A stretch of DNA of 64,000 bases. Origin: Vibrio algarum. GTDB taxonomy: Bacteria > Pseudomonadota > Gammaproteobacteria > Enterobacterales > Vibrionaceae. Positions 17,870 through 26,440 of the stretch are shown here, piece after piece. The stretch spans positions 1,178,001 to 1,242,000 of the forward strand of contig NZ_JAQLOI010000001.1 of the NCBI RefSeq assembly GCF_028204155.1. Direction: 5' to 3'. The notes beneath the pieces were generated by a model. The model saw only the letters and a program-made list of their open reading frames with translations, was not told the origin of the DNA and ran no database searches. A program made the position numbers and the translations under genes. Numbering within the stretch: the first letter of the stretch is position 1; each line of letters opens with the position of its first letter.

Positions 17870-17931
17870 ATGCTATGGTGAACACGTTTCCTTGTCAATA
17901 GGTATCTTGACGTATAGACGTCCATAGCTCT
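17870..17931 (-). promoter_or_regulatory. metN promoter with upstream MetJ (met box) operator
   Basis: On the minus strand TTGACA (17893-17898) and TAGCAT (17870-17875) are 17 bp apart, a strong sigma-70 promoter. Just upstream are tandem 8-mers at 17908-17915 and 17916-17923 that fit the met box AGACGTCT (6 of 8 and 7 of 8 in one orientation), flanked on both sides by weaker 8-mers in register. MetJ with SAM would repress metNIQ. The promoter call is from the sequence; regulation is by analogy with E. coli. Confidence 0.82.
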
Positions 17932-18075
17932 ATTTGGGTTATTTTGTTTGGATATTTAATAGTTCTGAATGCTATAAAACGGCGAAAGAAAAAACTTGTT
18001 AATTTAGGATAAATGATGATCAGCAGTGTAAAGCGTGCAATAATTTCGTTATAAATTTCTATTGAGGATAAGGCT

Positions 18076-18630
18076 TTGGCTAAACCTGCTGTGTTTTTAG
18101 ATCGAGATGGCGTAATTAATGTAGATCACGGATACGTTCATGATGAACATGATTTTGAATTTATCGATGGCGTATTTGAAGCGACGAAAACATTACAACA
18201 GATGGGATACCTTTTGGTTCTAGTGACCAATCAATCTGGTGTTGCTCGCGGGTTGTTTAGCGAAGATAGGTTTCTTTCTTTAACGGAATGGATGGATTGG
18301 AATTTTGTTGACAATGGCGTTGAACTTGACGGTATTTATTACTGTTTACACCATCCTGAACACGGTATCGGAGATTACAAGCAAGATTGTGACTGTCGCA
18401 AACCGAAACCAGGCATGTTTATTTCTGCTCGTGACTTCTTGAAAATAGATATGGCGAACTCAATCATGGTAGGCGATAAAGCGGAAGACATGATGGCAGC
18501 AGAAGCGGCTGGTGTTGGCACAAAAATACTCGTTAGAACAGGAAAGCCCGTAACAGACAGGGGAGAGTCTCTCGCTACGGTTGTTTTAGAGAGTATAAAA
18601 CAAGTACCAGAGTATCTTAAACAACGGTAA
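18076..18630 (+). CDS. gmhB: D-glycero-beta-D-manno-heptose-1,7-bisphosphate 7-phosphatase
   Basis: Removes the C7 phosphate in ADP-heptose synthesis for the LPS inner core. The 184-residue HAD enzyme starts at TTG 18076 behind GAGGATAAGG and reads VFLDRDGVINVDHGYVH, with nucleophile Asp9 and acid/base Asp11. Zinc ligands lie in YYCLHHPEHG and CDCRKPKPG, and the last HAD motif is MVGDKAEDMMAAEAAG. It neighbours metNIQ as in E. coli. Confidence 0.96.
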   Translation: MAKPAVFLDRDGVINVDHGYVHDEHDFEFIDGVFEATKTLQQMGYLLVLVTNQSGVARGLFSEDRFLSLTEWMDWNFVDNGVELDGIYYCLHHPEHGIGDYKQDCDCRKPKPGMFISARDFLKIDMANSIMVGDKAEDMMAAEAAGVGTKILVRTGKPVTDRGESLATVVLESIKQVPEYLKQR

Positions 18631-18640
18631 AGGATGTCTT

Positions 18641-18937
18641 GTGAATATTAAGTGGCTTTTTTTCTCTATTTTTTTTGCTTTGGTTGGATGTGGTTCAACC
18701 ACAGATTCTCTTTATACCTGTAATAATGGAACACAGTTCACGGTGTCTCATACTGAAGATCAAGCAGCTGAAATGGTCATGGCGCACAAACGGATTTCAC
18801 TGCAACAGGTACCAGCCGCGTCCGGTAGCAAGTATGAAAATTCAGAGCGTGATTTGATGCTTTGGTTGAAAGGAAAACGTGCCATGGTTACCCTAGGCTC
18901 AGATACCATCATAAACTGTGATCAGGTTACTAATTGA
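18641..18937 (+). CDS. MliC-like lipoprotein (C-type lysozyme inhibitor domain)
   Basis: 98 residues from a GTG start at 18641 behind AAAGGATG. A lipoprotein signal ends LVGCGST. The remainder matches the MliC pattern: YTCNNGTQFTV, a central SLQQVPAASGSKYENSE, then LMLWLKGKRAMVTLG and a final IINC, giving the two cysteines expected to form the domain disulfide. MliC proteins inhibit host c-type lysozyme from the outer membrane periplasmic face. It lies 10 bp after gmhB and is probably co-transcribed. Confidence 0.82.
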   Translation: MNIKWLFFSIFFALVGCGSTTDSLYTCNNGTQFTVSHTEDQAAEMVMAHKRISLQQVPAASGSKYENSERDLMLWLKGKRAMVTLGSDTIINCDQVTN

Positions 18938-18942
18938 TAACC

Positions 18943-19014
18943 ATGAGAAAATTGACAATTCATGATATTGCAAAACTCGCTGGAGTAGGTAAGTCAACGG
19001 TTTCTCGCCTGTAG
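18943..19014 (+). pseudogene. treR: treR remnant (trehalose repressor, HTH start only)
   Basis: An ATG at 18943 opens 23 codons reading MRKLTIHDIAKLAGVGKSTV followed by SRL and a TAG. This is the start of a LacI-family helix-turn-helix; the GVGKSTVSR form is that of TreR. The gene is cut directly after the HTH and 20 bp later the end of an unrelated gene on the other strand begins. From memory, Vibrio cholerae has treR-treB-treC right after gmhB, so this looks like the scar of a deleted trehalose locus. Confidence 0.78.
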
Positions 19015-19033
19015 TTAATTACCCTACTGGGTA

Positions 19034-20179
19034 TTAATTAGAATGCAGTTGGTCAACAATCGAAATGAATAGTTGGCTGGCTGTTTTCAGTATCTCATCA
19101 GGGAAATCATAGTCTGGATTGTGTAATTCAGGGTGAGAATTCCCACTTCCTATACAAAAAAGTGCACCATTCCATTTCAGTAAAAACTCGGAAAAATCTT
19201 CCGACCAACGCATAGGCTCATTAAGGCTCTCAACGGTAAAACCTAGCTGTTTGGCTTGTTGGTTAATTATCTGACAATGTTTGCTCGAATTGAAAGCCGC
19301 ATTGAAGGGTTCATCCCAGTCAACTTTTACGATAATGCCTGTTTTTTGTTGTAACTTATCTAGCATCGCAAGTAAATTCGATTTCATATTCGAAAAGGTT
19401 TGGTTGCAATCACTGCGCATGGTAGCCATCACTTTTGCATTACCCGGAGCAATACCAAATGCTTCTTCTCCAAGCCTTGCATGGACTATGGTGACTAAGC
19501 TGAAAACGTCAGGGTGCATATTCGGAATACTTTGCAGGTAATTAACTGTTTCGATCATCGCTAGGCAAGGACTGAGGCCATTCTCAGGTCTAGCAGCGTG
19601 AGAAGTTTTTCCTTCAAACTCAATTGATATCCCGGTAGACGCGCAAGCGAATGTACCTTCTCTAATTAGTATTTGATTGAGAGGATAGCCTGGTAGGTTG
19701 TGGTAGGCGAAAACGTTATCAACCTTCAATGATGAGAGCGCTTTATCATTGAGCATGGATAAAGCGCCAGTACCGGTCTCTTCTGCTGGCTGAAACAGTA
19801 AGATGACTTTGCCTGTTTTTGGTGGCGATTTTGAAAGTTGTTCCGCTACCATTAACAGCGAACTTGTATGACCATCATGCCCACAGGCATGCATCACACC
19901 AACATTTTCTGACACATGGTCATGAGTGGCTATCTCATTGATGGGGAGTGCGTCAAAATCAGCACGAAAGAGGGTTGTTTCTCCGTCATAACCGCTGTCT
20001 ACAATGCAGATGATGCCATATCCACCGATGTGACCGGTAGGGGATAAGCCGAAGTTTTCTAGTTGAGAGAAAATCATTGCTGATGTTTGTTTTTCTTGCA
20101 CAGATAGCTCGGGCTGTCTGTGCAACTGTTTTCTGAATTCGATCGGGTCAAAACAAAGCGTGTTTAACGTAGCATCCAT
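19034..20179 (-). CDS. M20-family amidohydrolase
   Basis: 381-residue zinc-dependent amidase/carboxypeptidase of peptidase family M20D. Visible are HRQPELSVQEKQTSAM, the metal ligands in MHACGHDGHTSSLLM, the catalytic glutamate in FQPAEETGTGALSML, HAARPENGLSPC of the lid domain, and a late CIGSGNSHPELHNPDYDFPDE with the last histidine ligand. Relatives cleave N-acyl amino acids, hippurate or N-acetyldiaminopimelate; the substrate here is not predictable. There is no signal peptide. It replaces the expected tre operon and ends 20 bp from the treR stump. Confidence 0.88.
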   Translation of the reverse strand: MDATLNTLCFDPIEFRKQLHRQPELSVQEKQTSAMIFSQLENFGLSPTGHIGGYGIICIVDSGYDGETTLFRADFDALPINEIATHDHVSENVGVMHACGHDGHTSSLLMVAEQLSKSPPKTGKVILLFQPAEETGTGALSMLNDKALSSLKVDNVFAYHNLPGYPLNQILIREGTFACASTGISIEFEGKTSHAARPENGLSPCLAMIETVNYLQSIPNMHPDVFSLVTIVHARLGEEAFGIAPGNAKVMATMRSDCNQTFSNMKSNLLAMLDKLQQKTGIIVKVDWDEPFNAAFNSSKHCQIINQQAKQLGFTVESLNEPMRWSEDFSEFLLKWNGALFCIGSGNSHPELHNPDYDFPDEILKTASQLFISIVDQLHSN

Positions 20180-20254
20180 GCGGTTAATCCAATTGTGTTA
20201 TTTTTATAGGTTGATTCTGCTTGGCTATACTATCCCATTTTGTTACACGCAATG

Positions 20255-20857
20255 CTAACTATAGGTCACTGTATAGCGTGCTGGTTTATGGTTCATACCC
20301 AATACGATATTTAGCACAATCGCACCAAGCACTGATATGGCTAATATTGTTGGAGTGATGAAAAAGAACGATGCCACCAAAATAGTGCTATCGATCCCAA
20401 GCTGTGTTTTACCTACAGAAATTCCGGTTTTATCTTGAACAAGAAGGCAGAAGATATTGAAACCACCTAAGCTTGAACGGTGTCTAAATAAAATGAGCAT
20501 ACCAAGCCCCATCAGTAATCCACCAGCGATAGCGCAGTATATTGCATTAACAGACTCAATACTTATCACCATGTCTAGGTGGTCCACGAATACAGATACA
20601 AGGCCACAAGAAACAATACTATTTACTGCAAACTGAAAACCAAATCGGCGCCAACCTAATATAAAAAAGGGGATATTTGTAAAGAAATAGAAGGTACCAA
20701 AGCTAAATGGTATTAACTGACTTAATAATAATGAAAGTCCAGCGGTACCTCCTGTAATAAGATTCGCCGATTGTAGAAAAAATATGCCTTGAGCCGTTAA
20801 AAACGTCCCAGTGAGTATCGCTATCCAGTCTTCCTTGATTGAGTGTTTTTGCATCAT
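20255..20857 (-). CDS. YitT-family membrane protein
   Basis: 200 residues with about five or six membrane helices. It matches the YitT/DUF161 family: SANLITGGTAGLSLLLSQL near the start, FFFTNIPFFILGWRRFG-like second helix region, and SSLGGFNIFCLLVQDKTGIS. It lacks the C-terminal cytoplasmic DUF2179 domain of the longer Bacillus proteins. Transport function is suspected but the substrate is unknown. It is 75 bp upstream of the M20 gene on the same strand, so they may be co-transcribed. Confidence 0.82.
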   Translation of the reverse strand: MMQKHSIKEDWIAILTGTFLTAQGIFFLQSANLITGGTAGLSLLLSQLIPFSFGTFYFFTNIPFFILGWRRFGFQFAVNSIVSCGLVSVFVDHLDMVISIESVNAIYCAIAGGLLMGLGMLILFRHRSSLGGFNIFCLLVQDKTGISVGKTQLGIDSTILVASFFFITPTILAISVLGAIVLNIVLGMNHKPARYTVTYS

Positions 20858-21126
20858 TTTTCTTTTTTTGTTGCATTAAGTAGCCAGAATAGTAGATAAA
20901 AAATGAGTTTTTCGGTAGCTTGGAGGCTAAATTTGTAGGTATGGCGTGTAAGTGACAATTTACACCCTGTAAAGGAAGATGTTGACAGTTTAACGTTGAC
21001 AAACTTTCGCTATTTATTGGTATGAACTAATTTCAACTGAAATATGAAAAATTCACATGATTATTTTGCTTAAGTTGCTTTCTGATATAGGTCAAATTAT
21101 GTAGAATATCGCCACTTAGTACACCG

Positions 21127-21142
21127 ACGAAAACGTTTGCGT
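21127..21142 (+). promoter_or_regulatory. PurR operator upstream of glyA
   Basis: The 16-mer ACGAAAACGTTTGCGT differs from the palindromic PurR consensus ACGCAAACGTTTGCGT at one base. It lies 55 bp upstream of the glyA ATG, as for the PurR-repressed glyA of E. coli. A -10-like TAGAAT is at 21102-21107. The rest of the 340-bp gap between yitT and glyA (20858-21197) shows no other feature that I recognise. Confidence 0.88.
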
Positions 21143-21197
21143 TGGTTGGTTGTGTGGTTTTTTAGGAATTTCAGATTATCTGAGTCAGGAGATACAG

Positions 21198-22448
21198 ATG
21201 CTAAAGCGTGACATGAACATTGCTGATTATGATGCAGAGCTATATGCTGCAATACAAGAAGAGACTCTTCGCCAAGAAGAGCATATTGAGCTAATCGCTT
21301 CAGAAAACTACACCAGTCCTCGAGTAATGGAAGCTCAAGGTTCACAGCTAACCAACAAATACGCAGAAGGTTATCCTGGCAAGCGTTATTACGGTGGTTG
21401 TGAATATGTAGATAAAGCCGAGTCACTTGCTATTGATCGTGCATGTCAGCTTTTTGAATGTGAATATGCTAACGTGCAACCACACTCCGGATCACAGGCA
21501 AACAGTGCTGTTTATATGGCGTTGCTTAAGCCGGGCGATACCGTATTAGGTATGAGCTTAGCACATGGTGGTCACCTTACTCATGGTTCACCAGTTAACT
21601 TCTCTGGTAAGCATTATAACGTTATCCCTTACGGTATTGATGAAGCTGGTCAAATTAATTATGACGAAATGGAGCAGTTGGCTGTTGAGCATAAACCTAA
21701 AATGATTATCGGTGGTTTTTCTGCTTATTCTCAGGTTGTTGATTGGGCTCGCATGCGTGAAATCGCAGATAAAGTAGATGCTTACCTGTTTGTTGATATG
21801 GCCCACGTTGCTGGTTTGATTGCTGCAGGTGTTTATCCTACGCCATTACCACATGCCCATGTGGTTACAACAACTACTCATAAAACACTTGCCGGTCCTC
21901 GTGGTGGTTTGATTCTTTCAAACGCTGGTGAAGACATGTACAAAAAACTAAATTCTGCTGTATTCCCTGGTGGTCAGGGTGGCCCACTAATGCATGTTAT
22001 CGCGGGTAAAGCGGTTGCATTTAAAGAAGCGATGGAACCAGAGTTTAAAGAGTACCAAGCTCGCGTTGTTGCTAATGCTAAAGCAATGGTTTCTGAATTT
22101 ATTGCACGTGGTTACAATATTGTTTCTGGTTCAACTGAGAATCATCTATTTCTTGTTGATTTAATTGATAAAGACATTACAGGTAAAGAAGCGGATGCAG
22201 CACTAGGTGCCGCTAACATTACCGTAAACAAAAACTCAGTGCCTAACGATCCTCGTAGCCCTTTTGTAACTTCTGGTATTCGTGTTGGTTCTCCTGCGAT
22301 TACACGTCGTGGTTTCACCGAGGAAGATGCTAAGGCGTTAGCTGGTTGGATGTGTGATGTCCTAGACAACATCAACGATGAGACGACCATTGAAGCAACC
22401 AAGCAAAAAGTACTAGAAATTTGTAAGCGTCTACCTGTATACGCTTAG
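21198..22448 (+). CDS. glyA: Serine hydroxymethyltransferase
   Basis: PLP enzyme converting serine and tetrahydrofolate to glycine and methylene-THF, the main one-carbon source. I place the start at ATG 21198 (behind CAGGAGATACAG), giving 416 residues starting MLKRDMNIADYDAEL, equal to E. coli GlyA. A longer open frame back to 21150 is not conserved. The PLP lysine is in TTTTHKTLAGPRGG; folate and PLP contacts include EHIELIASEN and GGQGGPLMHVIAGKA. A PurR box lies upstream and two terminators downstream. Confidence 0.98.
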   Translation: MLKRDMNIADYDAELYAAIQEETLRQEEHIELIASENYTSPRVMEAQGSQLTNKYAEGYPGKRYYGGCEYVDKAESLAIDRACQLFECEYANVQPHSGSQANSAVYMALLKPGDTVLGMSLAHGGHLTHGSPVNFSGKHYNVIPYGIDEAGQINYDEMEQLAVEHKPKMIIGGFSAYSQVVDWARMREIADKVDAYLFVDMAHVAGLIAAGVYPTPLPHAHVVTTTTHKTLAGPRGGLILSNAGEDMYKKLNSAVFPGGQGGPLMHVIAGKAVAFKEAMEPEFKEYQARVVANAKAMVSEFIARGYNIVSGSTENHLFLVDLIDKDITGKEADAALGAANITVNKNSVPNDPRSPFVTSGIRVGSPAITRRGFTEEDAKALAGWMCDVLDNINDETTIEATKQKVLEICKRLPVYA

Positions 22449-22456
22449 ACCATAAG

Positions 22457-22480
22457 TAGGGTTTTCGATAACCCTATTTT
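22457..22480 (+). terminator. First glyA terminator hairpin
   Basis: TAGGGTT-TTCGAT-AACCCTA followed by TTTT, nine bases after the glyA stop. A second terminator follows immediately. Confidence 0.7.
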
Positions 22481-22490
22481 AGAGCACAAA

Positions 22491-22524
22491 AAAACGCGAG
22501 CTTAATAAAGGCTCGCGTTTTTAT
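22491..22524 (+). terminator. Second glyA terminator, probably bidirectional
   Basis: Perfect 8-bp stem ACGCGAGC/GCTCGCGT (22494-22501 with 22511-22518), five T on the plus side and five A before the stem, so it can also stop the converging lipoprotein gene. Confidence 0.9.
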
Positions 22525-22541
22525 TTACGGCGACTGTTTCA

Positions 22542-22871
22542 TTATTCTTTATTGATACTCAGAGTTGTACCTGATTTACATTCAAATGAGTAATAACGGC
22601 GACTTTCGTTAAATTTAGAAAGACCTTCACCCGTACAGTAGTCGATATTAATGTCACGCATTATCTCTAGTGTGTCTTCACTGTTCATAGTGAATTTAGA
22701 GTCATCTTCGCAAATAATTCTTACGCGGCCATCATCACTCACAGAGTAGGTTCTAACTTCGGTATTACATAGTTCAAACGATGCATCCAAATAGTTATCT
22801 TGTTGTGTATTTTGTTGAGCACAACCTACAAGGATCAGTGATAAAAACCCCAATAAACCTAATTTCAGCAT
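22542..22871 (-). CDS. Small lipoprotein of unknown function
   Basis: 109 residues with a clear lipoprotein signal (LILVGCAQQ, lipidated Cys17). The mature part is acidic and has four further cysteines (ELCNTEV, RIICEDD, IDYCTGE, SFECKSG), suggesting two disulfides in a small periplasmic beta domain. The last segment YYSFECKSGTTLSINKE resembles a beta hairpin. I do not recognise the family. It stands alone between glyA and lipA. Confidence 0.75.
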   Translation of the reverse strand: MLKLGLLGFLSLILVGCAQQNTQQDNYLDASFELCNTEVRTYSVSDDGRVRIICEDDSKFTMNSEDTLEIMRDINIDYCTGEGLSKFNESRRYYSFECKSGTTLSINKE

Positions 22872-22942
22872 ATCTCTATTCCTTTTTAAAATGCTACAAG
22901 TTACTTATTGCTAACGAACTTATATACAATTTATATCCCTAA

Positions 22943-22986
22943 TACAAAAAAGACCACTAAGTTAAGCAACCTTTTTGAATGTTGGT
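22943..22986 (-). terminator. Possible lipA terminator
   Basis: On the minus strand AGACCA (22986-22981) can pair with TGGTCT (22954-22949), followed by six T. The loop is long (26 bases), so this is a moderate candidate. Confidence 0.45.
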
Positions 22987-22991
22987 CTCAG

Positions 22992-23957
22992 TTATTTTAC
23001 TTCTTCGCCTTTAGCTTGCATATCCGCATGGTACGACGAACGTACGAAAGGACCACAAGCGGCATGAGTAAATCCAAGATCTAAAGCGATTTCTTTAAGC
23101 TCGTCGAACTCAGAAGGTGGCACGTAACGTTCTACCGGTAAATGATGACGGCTTGGAGCAAGGTACTGACCAAGTGTCAGCATGGTAACACCATGAGAAC
23201 GAAGATCTTTTAATACTTCAACGATTTCTTCTTTAGTTTCACCTAAACCCATCATCAAGCCTGATTTAGTTGGTACGTCTGGATGGAGCTCTTTAAACTT
23301 CTGAAGTAATGTTAGCGACCACTTATAGTTTGCCCCTGGTCTTGCTTTTCTATACAAGCGTGGTGCGGTTTCGAGGTTGTGGTTGAAAACATCCGGTGGA
23401 TTATCTTTTAGTACTTCAAGAGCTGTGTCCATACGACCACGAAAGTCTGGGACAAGTGTTTCTATTTTTATGCCTGGGCTTTTTGCTCTGATTTCACGAG
23501 TACAATCAGAGAAGTGTTGTGCGCCACCATCACGTAAATCATCACGATCTACTGACGTTACTACCACATATTTAAGCTTCATATCGCTTATAGTTTGTGC
23601 GAGATGTTTAGGTTCATTAGTGTCTGGAGCGATTGGTCTACCATGGGCAACATCACAAAATGGGCAGCGTCTGGTGCAGATAGCACCCAAGATCATAAAT
23701 GTCGCAGTACCGTGGTTAAAACATTCGGCTAGGTTGGGGCAAGACGCTTCTTCGCAGACGGAATGAAGTTTATTTTTACGCATGGCCGATTTAATATCTT
23801 GGATGCGCTTGCTGTCAGAAGGTAACTTAATTTTCATCCATTCTGGCTTTCGTAATACTTCACTTTTTTCAACTGGCACTGTTTTCGTTGGTATTAATGC
23901 CATTTTATCAGCGTCTCTATATTTGACGCCTTTTTCCATTTGAATTGGTTTGCTCAT
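22992..23957 (-). CDS. lipA: Lipoyl synthase
   Basis: Radical SAM enzyme inserting two sulfurs into octanoyl groups on lipoyl domains. 321 residues. It carries the auxiliary cluster motif CEEASCPNLAEC, the radical SAM motif CTRRCPFC, and the C-terminal RSSYHA serine that ligates the auxiliary cluster. KYVVVTSVDRDDLRDGGA and LMMGLGETKEEIVEVLKD are family typical. It follows lipB by two bases; the pair forms the lipoate synthesis pathway. Confidence 0.98.
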   Translation of the reverse strand: MSKPIQMEKGVKYRDADKMALIPTKTVPVEKSEVLRKPEWMKIKLPSDSKRIQDIKSAMRKNKLHSVCEEASCPNLAECFNHGTATFMILGAICTRRCPFCDVAHGRPIAPDTNEPKHLAQTISDMKLKYVVVTSVDRDDLRDGGAQHFSDCTREIRAKSPGIKIETLVPDFRGRMDTALEVLKDNPPDVFNHNLETAPRLYRKARPGANYKWSLTLLQKFKELHPDVPTKSGLMMGLGETKEEIVEVLKDLRSHGVTMLTLGQYLAPSRHHLPVERYVPPSEFDELKEIALDLGFTHAACGPFVRSSYHADMQAKGEEVK

Positions 23958-23959
23958 GA

Positions 23960-24612
23960 TTAATTGCTTTCTTTTATTATGTCGACATGCTCGTAGTTAA
24001 GCAGAGAAAGAAGCTCTTCAACTAACGTTGCACTAACAGTATCTATATTATTTGGGCCGCCAAGCTCACTTACTTGTACCATTTCCATGCCTTGATATCC
24101 ACAAGGGTTTATTCGTAAAAAAGGAGAAAGGTCCATATTAATGTTCAACGCGAGTCCATGAAAGGAGCAGCCTTTGCGAATTCTTAATCCCAGAGAGCAT
24201 ACTTTTTTACCGTCTGTATACACTCCAGGCGCATCGGGGCGAGCCGATGATTTTATACCATATTTGTCCAAGGTATTGATGACGAGATTTTCGATATTAG
24301 TAACGAGTTCTCGTACACCTATATTTTTTCGGCGTAGATTAATAAGAAAATATGCAACTAACTGTCCTGGTCCATGGTAGGTAACTTGACCTCCACGATC
24401 GCTTTGAACTACTGGGATGTCGCCGGTGTTCAAAAGATGCTCTTTTTCCCTGCCTGACCTTGGGTGAATACCGGATTGTGTTCGACTAGCCATACTTCAT
24501 CTACGGTTTCGTCAGTGCGATTATCGGTGAACTCATGCATTGCCTTCCAAACTGGTTCATAGTCATTAAGACCAAGGTTTCGCACGATGAGGTGATCTTC
24601 GATTTTAGACAA
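23960..24612 (-). pseudogene. lipB: Octanoyltransferase, one-base frameshift at an A-run (likely artefact)
   Basis: Transfers octanoate from ACP to lipoyl domains, the step before LipA. The N-terminal part from ATG 24612 reads to VEHNPVFTQGQAGKKSIF and stops; the remainder is in another frame and reads EHLLNTGDIPVVQSDRGGQ, then the active-site parts VTYHGPGQLVAYF, CSLGLRIRKG and SFHGLALNINMDLSPF. Adding one A to the run of five (plus-strand T at 24443-24447) restores GQAGKKEHLLNTGD and a normal 217-residue protein. With lipA intact and lipB normally required, a base-call error is the likely cause. Confidence 0.9.
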
Positions 24613-24754
24613 GCGAACAGCCCTGCGATTATAGTTAATAAAGTAAACAGATTATAAACTTCTTTTGATACTTCGACTATTAGATTTTTGGTATGAATCT
24701 GAATCAAAAACAGCGGCAATAGCCGCTGTTTTTGTAATGAACTGGTTTGCTCTG

Positions 24755-25024
24755 TTATAGAACCATACGAACGATATCAATTTCAGCCAACTCTTTATAG
24801 AGCGACTCTACCTGCTCGATAGATGTTGCCGTAATAGTGACCGAAACAGCGTTATAGGTACCTTTGCCACTTGGCTTGATACTTGGGCTGTAATCGCCTG
24901 GCGCGTGTTTTTGAATCACTTGTAAAACCAATTCTGGCAGCTCAGGTTTTGCATAACCCATAACCTTGTATGTGAACTGACAAGGGAACTCTAACAGGTC
25001 TTTAAGCTTTGGTTGTTCTTGCAT
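24755..25024 (-). CDS. ybeD: YbeD family (DUF493) regulatory protein
   Basis: 89 residues from the ATG at 25024; a longer open frame upstream is not conserved. The sequence LKDLLEFPCQFTYKVMG, HAPGDYSPSIKPSGKG and the ending LAEIDIVRMVL are nearly the E. coli YbeD sequence (87 residues). It is a small ACT-like alpha/beta protein whose role is not settled. It lies between dacA and lipB, as in E. coli. Confidence 0.94.
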   Translation of the reverse strand: MQEQPKLKDLLEFPCQFTYKVMGYAKPELPELVLQVIQKHAPGDYSPSIKPSGKGTYNAVSVTITATSIEQVESLYKELAEIDIVRMVL

Positions 25025-25140
25025 GAAATACTCCAGAGGTTTTATTGAGCAGCGCATATTACGCCCAAAAAAGATCAATCTCAAGAAAAACAAAAGGTCA
25101 CATTGAAGTGACCCTTAGTGCGAAATATTAAGGTGGTTAT

Positions 25141-26313
25141 TTAGAACCAACTCTTAAAAAGAAGGATGAAGTAGTCAACAAGACGACTAAAAATGCCACC
25201 TTTTTCAACGTCTTCTAAAGCCAGCAGTGGATACTCAGCAATATCTTCGCCATCGACTTGGTAGTATAATTTGCCCACTACGTCGCCTTGGCTGATTGGT
25301 GCTGTCAGTTCTTTCTCTAGAACAAAGCTTGCTTTTAAGTTCTTCGATTGGCCGCGAGGAAGTGTTACATAAGTATCTTGGGCGACACCTAAGGCAACAT
25401 TTTCTTGTGAACCCATCCAAATACGCTCACTAACGAACGTTTCACCTGCCTTATGTGGAGCAACTGTTTCAAAGAATCGAAACCCGTAATTTAGAAGCTT
25501 TTTACTTTCTGCTTTACGCGCGTTTTCGCTCTTGGTTCCCATTACTACAGCAACAAGGCGCATTTTACCTTCAGTTGCGGAGCTTACTAAGCTGTATCCT
25601 GCTTTACTTGTGTGGCCTGTTTTAATGCCATCAACGTTCATGCTCTTATCCCACAATAATCCGTTACGGTTATATTGTGTTATGCCGTTATAAGTGAATT
25701 GTTTTTCACTATAGATAGCATACTCTTCAGGGACATCGCGGATTAGAGCGCGCCCAAGGAGAGCCATATCGTAAGGCGTTGAGTAGAGCTCATCATGATC
25801 TAAGCCGTGAACATTAGCAAAGTGAGTGCGGGACATACCAATAGAGTTAGCCCATGCATTCATAAGGTCAACAAAGGCGTCTTCAGAGCCTGCCACGTGT
25901 TCTGCCATCGCAACACAAGCGTCATTACCAGACTGGACAATTATGCCACGGTTAAGGTCCTCGACAGAAACAGTCGTGCCTACTTCGATAAACATTTTTG
26001 ATGAGTCAGGATAGTTTTTAGCCCATGCGTTTTTACTGATAACAACGTTGTCTTGTAACGATATGTTACCACGCGCTAATTCTTGTCCGATGACATAACT
26101 TGTCATCATTTTAGTTAGGCTTGCAGGTGAAAGTTTGGTGTCTTTCTCTTTTTCAGCAAGCACTTTTCCAGAATTGAAATCAATAAGTACATAGCCTTTA
26201 GCGGCTATCTGAGGTGCATCGGGAACAACAATAGGCGCTGAATATGAAAATGGCGCAGATAGTGCAGCTGTCGTGAGAAGCAATGATCTAAAAGTAATTT
26301 TTGATTTATTCAT
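25141..26313 (-). CDS. dacA: D-alanyl-D-alanine carboxypeptidase (PBP5/6 type)
   Basis: Trims the terminal D-Ala from peptidoglycan pentapeptides in the periplasm. From ATG 26313 it has 390 residues: signal peptide (ends FSYSA), catalytic SxxK as SPASLTKMM, SxN as SGNDACVAMAEH, and KTG as GIKTGHTSKAGYS. The C-terminal beta domain and an amphipathic membrane anchor (SRLVDYFILLFKSWF) follow. A TTG four codons upstream is possible. It belongs to the rodA-rlpA-dacA cell-wall cluster. Confidence 0.96.
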   Translation of the reverse strand: MNKSKITFRSLLLTTAALSAPFSYSAPIVVPDAPQIAAKGYVLIDFNSGKVLAEKEKDTKLSPASLTKMMTSYVIGQELARGNISLQDNVVISKNAWAKNYPDSSKMFIEVGTTVSVEDLNRGIIVQSGNDACVAMAEHVAGSEDAFVDLMNAWANSIGMSRTHFANVHGLDHDELYSTPYDMALLGRALIRDVPEEYAIYSEKQFTYNGITQYNRNGLLWDKSMNVDGIKTGHTSKAGYSLVSSATEGKMRLVAVVMGTKSENARKAESKKLLNYGFRFFETVAPHKAGETFVSERIWMGSQENVALGVAQDTYVTLPRGQSKNLKASFVLEKELTAPISQGDVVGKLYYQVDGEDIAEYPLLALEDVEKGGIFSRLVDYFILLFKSWF

Positions 26314-26440
26314 CTGTATTATCAATTTTATTGGTTATAACACTAGTTGAGTCGAAAACCTTATATCTTGATATCCGACATTAATTCTGGGAGCACTATG
26401 ACAAATATTCTAACAATTCGCCAGTCCTGCATGATATATG

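Noticed and set aside
21150..21197. Longer N-terminus for glyA
   Set aside because: The extension is not part of the family, and a good ribosome site precedes the ATG at 21198.
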